From Mucilaginibacter sp. (GTDB lineage: Bacteria; Bacteroidota; Bacteroidia; Sphingobacteriales; Sphingobacteriaceae): a stretch of DNA of 64,000 nucleotides. The position numbers and the translations under genes were made by a program. The notes beneath the pieces are model-generated. The model did not search any database. It was not told the DNA's origin and saw only the letters and a program-made list of their open reading frames with translations. The stretch spans positions 186,001-250,000 of the forward strand of contig NZ_JAQBOF010000040.1 in NCBI RefSeq assembly GCF_028288185.1, written 5' to 3'. Below are positions 56,675 through 64,000 of the stretch, piece after piece. The stretch's first letter is position 1. Each line of letters begins with the position of its first letter.

Positions 56675-57646
56675 ATGTTGAGCATCAACGAGATCAAAAA
56701 ACCCATTGCTGCTGATATTGATGTTTTTGAGGAGCGTTTTAAAGCCTCCATGCAAAGCTCAGTACCGTTGCTTGACCGTATTACCCATTATATAGTAAAA
56801 CGCAAAGGCAAGCAAATAAGACCCATGTTTGTCTTTTTTTCGGCAAGTATTTGCGGGGGTATTAATGAGTCCACCCATCGTGGCGCGGCTTTGGTCGAGT
56901 TACTGCATACGGCTACCCTGGTGCATGATGATGTGGTTGATAACTCCTACCAACGCCGTGGTTTTTTCTCTATCAACGCTTTATGGAAAAACAAAATAGC
57001 CGTTTTGGTTGGCGATTACCTGCTATCAAAAGGATTATTACTGTCCATTGATAACGGCGATTTTAAGCTACTTAAAATAGTATCAGAAGCGGTAAAGCAA
57101 ATGAGCGAGGGCGAGTTGCTGCAAATAGAAAAAGTGCGCCGTATGGATATTGGCGAACCGATTTATTATGATGTTATCCGCCAAAAAACAGCATCATTGA
57201 TAGCTGCTTGTTGCGCTTGCGGCGCGGCATCTGCCGGGGCTGACGAGGAAACTATTGAGAAAATGCGCCTGTTTGGCGAGAAGATAGGCATAGCTTTCCA
57301 AATCAAAGATGATATGTTTGATTTTGGCACAGATGATGTAGGTAAGCCATTAGGCATAGATATTAAAGAAAAGAAAGTTACCCTGCCGTTGATCTATGCA
57401 TTAAATAATTGCGATGCTGCGGATAAAAAGAAAATGATCAACCTGGTGAAGAATCATAATGACGAGCCGGAAAAGATCACCGCCATTATTAACTTTGTAA
57501 ACCAAACCGGAGGGCTACAGTATGCCGAAACCCAGATGCAAAAGTACCGGGATGAAGCCTTTGAAATATTAAACACCCTCCCCGAGTGCGATGCGCGTAC
57601 AGGGCTTGCACAATTAGTGAGTTTTACAACAGAAAGAGATAGATAG
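56675..57646 (+). CDS. Polyprenyl synthetase family protein
   Basis: ELLHTATLVHDDVVDNS, GDYLLSKGL, FQIKDDMFDFGTD. Confidence 0.93.
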   Translation: MLSINEIKKPIAADIDVFEERFKASMQSSVPLLDRITHYIVKRKGKQIRPMFVFFSASICGGINESTHRGAALVELLHTATLVHDDVVDNSYQRRGFFSINALWKNKIAVLVGDYLLSKGLLLSIDNGDFKLLKIVSEAVKQMSEGELLQIEKVRRMDIGEPIYYDVIRQKTASLIAACCACGAASAGADEETIEKMRLFGEKIGIAFQIKDDMFDFGTDDVGKPLGIDIKEKKVTLPLIYALNNCDAADKKKMINLVKNHNDEPEKITAIINFVNQTGGLQYAETQMQKYRDEAFEILNTLPECDARTGLAQLVSFTTERDR

Positions 57647-58692
57647 TGGCAAACGAACTTTTATTTATTGCAGGTTTTTTAGTTTTCATTTTTATAATGA
57701 TGGCTATGGATCTGGGCCTTTTTGGCAAATCTGATAAACCGGTTAGCCTTAAACAAGCTGGCTTTATGAGCGCGGTTTGGGTTGCCTTTGCATTAGGATT
57801 TTATGTGCTGATTTTGAACTATGGCGATTTACTGCACCACATTGACAGCTTTGCCGCGTTACAAAATATCAACACCGAAAATTTCCATAATTTAAAACTA
57901 AACGCAAATGATTTTGCGGGTAGCCTGGCGCTATACCGTAAAAATTTGGGACTTGAGTTTATTACCGGCTATGTGGTAGAGTATGCGCTATCTGTAGATA
58001 ATATTTTTGTGATGGTACTGATCTTTACGGCCTTCGCGGTTAATCCAAGACATTACCATAAGGTGTTACTATGGGGGATAATTGGCGCGGTGGTAATGCG
58101 TTTCCTGTTCATATTTGTGGGTGCTGCTTTAATTGAGGAGTTCCATTGGATACTGTACCTGTTTGGTGCGTTCCTGGTATATACCGGTGTTACCATGTTT
58201 ATTAACCGCAATCAGGAAGAAAACATAGATCCCGAGAACCATAAAGTGGTTAAGCTGGCATCAAAATATTTTTCTGTTCACCCTAAGTTTGAGGGTAATA
58301 AGTTCTTTGTTAAGATCGATAAGAAAAAACTGATCACCCCGCTATTTTTAGTGCTGCTGATCATTGAAGTTACCGATTTGGTTTTCGCTGTCGATTCTAT
58401 CCCGGCTATATTCTCAGTAACTAAAGATCCATACATTGTGTTCTTCTCTAACATATTTGCCATAATGGGCCTGCGTTCCATGTTCTTTTTACTGGTGAAT
58501 ATCATTGATAAGTTCCATTACCTTAAAGTTGGATTGGCTGTATTGCTGACCTTCATCGGCTTAAAAATGCTGGCTGCCAATTATGTGGATAAGATAGGGC
58601 TTACCACCAGCAGGTCGCTATTGGTTATTTTGGGTATATTGGTGATAAGTGTTGTAGCATCGCTAATTTTCCCAAAAAAGAAAGAAACATAA
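57646..58692 (+). CDS. TerC family integral membrane protein
   Basis: EYALSVDNIFVMVLIF, EVTDLVFAVDSIPAIFSVTKDPYIVFFSNIFAIMGLRSMFF. Confidence 0.93.
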   Translation: MANELLFIAGFLVFIFIMMAMDLGLFGKSDKPVSLKQAGFMSAVWVAFALGFYVLILNYGDLLHHIDSFAALQNINTENFHNLKLNANDFAGSLALYRKNLGLEFITGYVVEYALSVDNIFVMVLIFTAFAVNPRHYHKVLLWGIIGAVVMRFLFIFVGAALIEEFHWILYLFGAFLVYTGVTMFINRNQEENIDPENHKVVKLASKYFSVHPKFEGNKFFVKIDKKKLITPLFLVLLIIEVTDLVFAVDSIPAIFSVTKDPYIVFFSNIFAIMGLRSMFFLLVNIIDKFHYLKVGLAVLLTFIGLKMLAANYVDKIGLTTSRSLLVILGILVISVVASLIFPKKKET

Positions 58693-58702
58693 CAATATCA
58701 TT

Positions 58703-59185
58703 ATGGAAGAGAACAATAAAACTGCTGTTCCGTCATTGTTTGAATGGGCCGGAGGTATGCCCGCTTTCGAAAACTTGTTTGATAAATTTTACGATCAGGT
58801 ATTAGCCGATGATATCCTGGAGCCGGTATTTAAGCATATGTCGGCACAACACCGGCAGCATGTGGCACATTTTGTGGCCGAGGTTTTGGGCGGACCTAAA
58901 TTATACAGCGAATCTGAAGGCAGCCATTTCCAAATGATACAAAAGCACGTGGCAAAGCACTTAACCCAGCAACACCGCAAACGCTGGATGGAGTTGTTAC
59001 TTGAAACTGCTGATGAACTTGAATTGCCCGATGACCCTGAATTCCGCTCGGCGTTTATGGCTTATTTAGAATGGGGAACGCGTATAGCTGTTTTAAACTC
59101 AAATTTGGATAGCGTTGACGAGGACCCCGACATGCCCATGCCAAAATGGGGCTGGGGTGTACCCGGTGGCCCTTATATTGGTTAA
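58703..59185 (+). CDS. Group II truncated hemoglobin
   Basis: FEWAGGMPAFENLFDKFYDQVLADDILEPVFKHMSAQHRQHVAHFVAEVLGGP...WMELLLETAD. Confidence 0.85.
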   Translation: MEENNKTAVPSLFEWAGGMPAFENLFDKFYDQVLADDILEPVFKHMSAQHRQHVAHFVAEVLGGPKLYSESEGSHFQMIQKHVAKHLTQQHRKRWMELLLETADELELPDDPEFRSAFMAYLEWGTRIAVLNSNLDSVDEDPDMPMPKWGWGVPGGPYIG

Positions 59186-59202
59186 AAATATTAACTTCGT
59201 AA

Positions 59203-59994
59203 ATGCAGTCGTTAGATCTTAGTCTTTTTAAACTCACACCGCTTGGTGTGTTGGATATACTACTGGTAGCGTTTATTATTTACCAGCTTTATAACCTGGT
59301 GCGCGGTACTATAGCGGTTAATATCCTGTTAGGTATGGGCCTGATTTGTGTGCTTTACCTGGTAGTAAAGCTGCTGCACATGCAATTACTTACTGATATA
59401 CTGGGCTATTTTAAGGATTTCGGGGTAATTATTATAGTAGTAGTATTTAAGCAGGAAATACGGCGGTTTTTATTGCTTGTTGGCAAGAATGCATCGCTAC
59501 AAAGAAATAAGGCCTGGTGGCTTTACTTTTTTGGCCGTGCTAAAGACGAGAAAAACAACTATGCCCGTATTAAACCCATAATAGATGCCTGTAAAATACT
59601 AAAGCAAACCCGCACCGGCGCGCTCATTGTTTTTGCAAAATATTATGATGAACAATTTTATCAAAACAGCTGTGAGGTACTGGATGCCAAAATATCAAAA
59701 CGATTATTGGAAAGCATATTCCAAAAAACAAGCCCGCTGCATGATGGCGCGGTGGTAATAGCAGAGAACAAAATAAAATCCGCCAGTTGCATTTTGCCTT
59801 TGACTGATAAGGTTGACTTGCCCGCGCAGTTTGGATTGCGCCACCGGGCCGGTATTGGCGTTACCGAGGCTAATGAGGCTAGTGCAATCATCATATCCGA
59901 AGAAACCGGCGAGATATCATATGCCAAACAGGGCCGCGTAAAAATGAATATCAGCTTTGCTGAATTAGAAAAACTGCTGAATAAGGATTTTTAA
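59203..59994 (+). CDS. cdaA: Diadenylate cyclase (CdaA-type)
   Basis: N-terminal TMs; SPLHDGAVVI and FGLRHRAGIG (DGA/RHR motifs), IIISEETGEIS. Confidence 0.92.
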   Translation: MQSLDLSLFKLTPLGVLDILLVAFIIYQLYNLVRGTIAVNILLGMGLICVLYLVVKLLHMQLLTDILGYFKDFGVIIIVVVFKQEIRRFLLLVGKNASLQRNKAWWLYFFGRAKDEKNNYARIKPIIDACKILKQTRTGALIVFAKYYDEQFYQNSCEVLDAKISKRLLESIFQKTSPLHDGAVVIAENKIKSASCILPLTDKVDLPAQFGLRHRAGIGVTEANEASAIIISEETGEISYAKQGRVKMNISFAELEKLLNKDF

Positions 59995-60012
59995 CCCAGG
60001 AAGTGTCACCAA

Positions 60013-61032
60013 TTAATTAGAATAATTTACCCGGCCAATAAATCGCTCCGCCTCATCAACACACAATATAATTTGTGTGGCATAGATAGACTTTCTATAA
60101 AGGCGCTCTATCAATACCGGGTTGTTGAAGGTAATTAACACATTAACGCTGCCTTTCATAATACCGCCCTTAAAGCAATTTTCGCCCGGCTCATAGCTGT
60201 CCCTTATCTTTTCAACTGATGCTATATCAGTCTTATTTATTAATGCCCGCCATCTTAACCCGGTGCGTAATAATAATTGGTCCTGGGTAATTATTACCGG
60301 GCTTTTAACGATAGCCGAAAAATCGCCAATAATAAATATAATACTATAAATACTAAGCACGGTAAGTATAACCGCGGCTATGTTGCTATAATGCATCAGG
60401 AATAAATGGAATGCTACCACCTCTATCACGCAAACCGCCAGGATCACACCGAACAAAGCTGCGTAACCTGATTCTTTATAGATACTGAAAGACCTAACAT
60501 CTGCCGAAAATGGCTTTTGTTTTCTCCACCAAAACAACCCGAAGTATAAAATCGTCAGCTCGGTTGATAAAAACTTAACTACCGGGTTGGTGCCCAAAAC
60601 TTCGGTCATGCTTTTATTGAAGTTGAAGGCTGTATCCGTAAACCCGGCTTGTAGCCTGTTAAAAGCTGCGCGTATCTTCCTGACCTGTGTGATGCCATAA
60701 ATAACTACACCCAACTCCAGGCAAACAGTAAGTTTTCTTAACTGGACGATGTAATGCCGCTGATGCGCGGGCAATATCAGATAAGCTACACCGCAGCAAC
60801 AGGTAAAAACAAAAACCAGCCGCCATTTTTTGAGCTTGTTTGGGCGGATAACCAAAAAGTAATAGATCACCGGGAAAGTTATGGTAATATCTATTAAAAA
60901 CGCGGTTGCAGTCAGATCCCTTTTTATTGGCGCTACATTGTGTAATAAAACAAGCCCTATTGTTAAAATTGCTAACGCGATAAATGCGGCGTAAATGTAG
61001 TTTTTAGGGATGGACAGGCGCGGTAATGTCAT
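60013..61032 (-). CDS. Multi-TM hypothetical membrane protein
   Basis: Long hydrophobic segments; no recognised domain. Confidence 0.6.
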   Translation of the reverse strand: MTLPRLSIPKNYIYAAFIALAILTIGLVLLHNVAPIKRDLTATAFLIDITITFPVIYYFLVIRPNKLKKWRLVFVFTCCCGVAYLILPAHQRHYIVQLRKLTVCLELGVVIYGITQVRKIRAAFNRLQAGFTDTAFNFNKSMTEVLGTNPVVKFLSTELTILYFGLFWWRKQKPFSADVRSFSIYKESGYAALFGVILAVCVIEVVAFHLFLMHYSNIAAVILTVLSIYSIIFIIGDFSAIVKSPVIITQDQLLLRTGLRWRALINKTDIASVEKIRDSYEPGENCFKGGIMKGSVNVLITFNNPVLIERLYRKSIYATQIILCVDEAERFIGRVNYSN

Positions 61033-61329
61033 GGCATATTGCAGGCTGAGTTTGCCTGCAGGTAAAGATAAGGATTAATTATTGGCCGCGCCAGTGTGCT
61101 TTTGTAGATTGTAGTGTGCTAATCGCAGGTTGGCTAATTGAACGTGTCGTAGCACTCATGACCGCTGGGCCTATGTTTCTTTTTCCTTAGAGTAGCTGTT
61201 ACGCAACTAATAGTAAAACAGCCACTCAAGACAAAAGTACCTGACCTTAGCGGCCAAGAGCGTCAAGCGGCTACGTTCGCAATGACATTGTAGAGAATGC
61301 AATCCAGTAAACTGCCTATAGGCACAATG

Positions 61330-62736
61330 CTACACCCCCTTAACATAACCAGTCCCATACGGATAACGTTGTGGCCTTGAAAGTAGCTTGTTCGCTTCGG
61401 CATTATTTTTAAACTTTTCTGTTTTTGGGTCCCAGTATAGTTTGCCGGGAACTTTCATGGATATATGCGCGAGCAGGCAGGCGCTGCATGATCTGTGGGC
61501 CACTTCAACCGGACTAATAGTAGGCTTTTTACTTTCAATACAATCAAGCCAGTTGCCATGTTGTTCATGGTCATCGGCATAAAGGTGCACTTCATTAGGG
61601 CCAATTACTGATGTAAGTATTTTGGGGTCGCTAGCGGTAAATGCAGCATTTTTGGCTGTTACCGGGTCAGATGCTGTAACGGCTCCGCCACTTCTGGTAA
61701 CAAATATCCATCCCTCTGTACCTTCAAATTTAATCCCGTTGGGGTTTTTGCTGTTGATGAGCATGTTAACGCCGTTGGCATATTTGGCCTTTACCTCAAA
61801 ATCCAAATGCACATCCCATAAACCAGTTTTCGGGAAAACGGCAGATCCCTCAATTTCTATCGGGCCGGTATATTCGGTATTCATTCCCCAATGGGCAATA
61901 TCAATATGGTGCACCCCCCACCCGGTTATCATGCCTGCTCCAAATTGTTCGCAGCGTAGCCAACCCCCTCTTGAGCCTATATCGGTTGTAGAGTGCGCCC
62001 TGTCGAGCGTATAATACACATACGGGGTTGATCCTAACAACATGTCGTAATTTAAGCCTTCGGGTATAGGCATTTCTGTAGTAATGCCGCCAACTATATC
62101 AGCCGGAAGGCCAACATTTACGGTATGCAGTTTACCGATCCTGCCGTTGCGCACCAGCTCGCAAGCCTTTTTAAATTGCGGCCATGGATAGTTACCGCGT
62201 TGTTGGCTGCCCAACTGAAAAGTAACGCCCGATTTGCTAACCGCGTTACTCATAGCGCGTCCCTCTTCGATAGTGAGCGAAGTTGGTTTTTGCAGGTAGA
62301 TATGTTTGCCAGCCATAGCGGCCTCAATTGCTGGTTGGGCATGCCAGTGGTCGGGCGTGCTTATTATAACTGCATCTATATCTTTATTAGCCAGTAAGGT
62401 ATGGTAATCATCATAAATTTTAACATCGATGTATTTGGTTTTACCCATCTTTTTATCGTACCAACCTTCGATCATTTTTTTGCCGCCCAGCAAGCGATTG
62501 TGATCAACATCGGCCATAGCCATAATGCGTGCCTTATCGTATTTAAAAGTTTCTACAAGATCATGCGTACAAGCTATTCGCCCGCAACCAATCTGGCCTA
62601 TGTTGATCTTATTACTCGGCGCACTTTTACCAAATACCGATGATGGTACAATGGTAGGGAAACCAATTGCCGCGGTTGTTAATGCAGCGGTTTTAACAAA
62701 ATCTCTCCTGGTGTAAGCAGTTTTTTTAGTATCCAT
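61330..62736 (-). CDS. Gfo/Idh/MocA family oxidoreductase (Tat-type leader)
   Basis: TRRDFVKTAALTTAAIGFP; NIGQIGCGRIACTHDLVETF, VIISTPDHWHAQPAIEAAMAGKHIYLQKP. Confidence 0.92.
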   Translation of the reverse strand: MDTKKTAYTRRDFVKTAALTTAAIGFPTIVPSSVFGKSAPSNKINIGQIGCGRIACTHDLVETFKYDKARIMAMADVDHNRLLGGKKMIEGWYDKKMGKTKYIDVKIYDDYHTLLANKDIDAVIISTPDHWHAQPAIEAAMAGKHIYLQKPTSLTIEEGRAMSNAVSKSGVTFQLGSQQRGNYPWPQFKKACELVRNGRIGKLHTVNVGLPADIVGGITTEMPIPEGLNYDMLLGSTPYVYYTLDRAHSTTDIGSRGGWLRCEQFGAGMITGWGVHHIDIAHWGMNTEYTGPIEIEGSAVFPKTGLWDVHLDFEVKAKYANGVNMLINSKNPNGIKFEGTEGWIFVTRSGGAVTASDPVTAKNAAFTASDPKILTSVIGPNEVHLYADDHEQHGNWLDCIESKKPTISPVEVAHRSCSACLLAHISMKVPGKLYWDPKTEKFKNNAEANKLLSRPQRYPYGTGYVKGV

Positions 62737-62746
62737 AGCTATTTAA

Positions 62747-63628
62747 TTATGGTTTAAAATTGGCTTTAGTATAACGTACAGGCGTATTGCGCGAGTCGGC
62801 ATAAGCTTTGGTGTAATCTTTGTTTTTTGACTGGCCGGCAATAAATTCAATCCCCTTTAAAATATGATCGGTAAATGCGGGCAGCTGGTAATACTCTTTG
62901 TCATGCCCTAGTGTAGTTATCCATACATTGCCGCCATCGAATGTTTGGTACCACTCGGCGGGAAACAAAGTGCCAAACGACCCGTTAAATTTTTTGATGT
63001 TAACCGAGTCGCGTGGGTTAAGTGTTGAAAGATCGTGCACCATGGTAACTTTAATGCCCGGATAAAACTCTTTGGTAAAATAGCACTCATCGCCTAATTC
63101 GCGTTCGCTAACTAAAGGCAGGCCGGCAACAGTTGGGTGCGATGGGTCAATAACTCTTACCGTATATTTTTGATGGGGCGGATGCCAGGCAAAAGTACCG
63201 CCCAGCATCTGTTTAAACCAGGTCCAGTTACGTTCTGTACCCATTGCTGAGTGTATGCCTATAAAGCCCCCACCCGCTTCCATATAGCGCCTAAAGGCTA
63301 AACGCTGCGCATCGGTGTCAAACACATCGTTGTTGGTGCTGGTAAATATCAGCAGGGTATATTGTTTCAGGTTTTGGTCCGTATAGATAGCCGGATCGTC
63401 AGACACATCAACTTTAAAACTATTTTCATCGCCTAGTTTTTGGATACATTTAACCGAAGCCGCGATATTATCATGTACATAGCCTTTGCCGTTTTTGGTA
63501 TAAACCAACACCTTTATGTTTTTTAATGGCGATGGCTTTGTTTGTGCAAATGCCTTAGCAACAAATACGGCCAATACAAAAAACAGTAAAGCACCAACGA
63601 AACTTCGTTTTAATAATATTGACTTCAT
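62747..63628 (-). CDS. ThuA domain-containing secreted protein
   Basis: Signal peptide; VLVYTKNGKGYVHDNIAAS, FRRYMEAGGGFIGIHSAMGTERNWTWFKQMLGGTFAWHPPHQ, VWITTLGHD. Confidence 0.9.
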   Translation of the reverse strand: MKSILLKRSFVGALLFFVLAVFVAKAFAQTKPSPLKNIKVLVYTKNGKGYVHDNIAASVKCIQKLGDENSFKVDVSDDPAIYTDQNLKQYTLLIFTSTNNDVFDTDAQRLAFRRYMEAGGGFIGIHSAMGTERNWTWFKQMLGGTFAWHPPHQKYTVRVIDPSHPTVAGLPLVSERELGDECYFTKEFYPGIKVTMVHDLSTLNPRDSVNIKKFNGSFGTLFPAEWYQTFDGGNVWITTLGHDKEYYQLPAFTDHILKGIEFIAGQSKNKDYTKAYADSRNTPVRYTKANFKP

Positions 63629-63756
63629 AATTGCTATTAGTCTAAAAAGCGTTTAGCAAATGGTTATAATGGAATTAGCAATGTATTAAAAAAATCTGAG
63701 TTTTTTTTTGTAATTTTTTGATGGAAAAATTGTGGCTCCATGGATTTTAATTAATG

Positions 63757-63783
63757 GTCATTCTGAACAGAGTGAAGAATGAC
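63757..63783. repeat. REP-like imperfect palindrome
   Basis: gtcattctgaacagagtgaagaatgac, with complementary ends gtcattc/gaatgac. Confidence 0.5.
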
Positions 63784-63806
63784 AAAAAAGATTAGTATAA
63801 ACAAAA

Positions 63807-63835
63807 AAAGGGGAGGCTAAACAAGCCTCCCCTTT
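63807..63835 (-). terminator. Intrinsic terminator for the downstream minus-strand gene
   Basis: aaaggggaggct-aaaca-agcctccccttt with an A run on the plus strand (T run on minus). Confidence 0.75.
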
Positions 63836-63854
63836 ACAATGCGATATATACTTA

Positions 63855-64000
63855 CTACTTATTTATCTCCTTCACAGCATCTTCAGCAACTTTAGCTGAT
63901 GCGGTATCGCCCATTTTGGTGCGTTGCGCCTGGATGTCGGTTATCATGGCTGCTAATGGCGGGGCTACCCCATATACTTTATATTTTATAGCCGCATCTT
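63855..64000 (-). CDS. Partial CDS (C-terminal end only), unidentified
   Basis: ...DAAIKYKVYGVAPPLAAMITDIQAQRTKMGDTASAKVAEDAVKEINK*; runs off the window edge. Confidence 0.55.
   Translation of the reverse strand, partial: DAAIKYKVYGVAPPLAAMITDIQAQRTKMGDTASAKVAEDAVKEINK

Noticed and set aside
60000-60020. aagtgtcaccaatta as a regulon palindrome
   Set aside because: Lacks the TGA-N6-TCA geometry and lies at convergent gene ends rather than a promoter.
1-64000. CRISPR array or intact transposon/prophage
   Set aside because: No regularly spaced repeats, Cas, transposase, integrase or phage structural ORFs were recognised.

Overview
This 64-kb window is from a Bacteroidota genome (Sphingobacteriaceae-like by gene content; this is inference). 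No rRNA, CRISPR array, intact transposase or integrase was recognised. Main blocks: (1) 0-9.6 kb, carbohydrate accessory genes: a multiply broken N-terminal pseudogene, a CotH-like lipoprotein, a GH71/99-like protein, an AraC regulator, a TIM-barrel isomerase, a toroid glycoside hydrolase and a PhyH dioxygenase. (2) 9.8-19.5 kb: a DUF6377-like regulator, a PKD/discoidin-like lipoprotein, and a sugar epimerase / PVC-type cytochrome / FG-GAP trio. (3) 19.6-33.4 kb: a metallophosphoesterase fused to an outer-membrane barrel, then a compact locus with two Ser/Thr kinases, two FHA-type proteins, one PP2C phosphatase and a natural SEDS(RodA/FtsW)-PBP fusion. Its gene content parallels the actinobacterial fhaA-fhaB-pstP-rodA-pbpA-pknA-pknB locus. 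It also holds an unannotated 33-aa single-TM micro-ORF. (4) 33.9-56.2 kb: a microaerobic respiration block (USPs, CoA-transferase, YceI, CcoI/S/NO/Q/P/G/H, SafE, HemN) ending in a FixL-like heme-PAS kinase and a response regulator fused to a CRP/FNR domain. A recurrent TGA-N6-TCA palindrome (best form AAAGTGA-N6-TCACTTT) sits about 55-110 bp upstream of most transcription units in this block. The block is flanked by 20-bp direct repeats of a tRNA 3' end, one of them inside an intact tRNA-Ser(GGA). (5) 56.7-64 kb: polyprenyl synthase, TerC, truncated hemoglobin, diadenylate cyclase, Gfo/Idh/MocA oxidoreductase and a ThuA protein. All functional calls come from reading the translations by eye; no database search was run.
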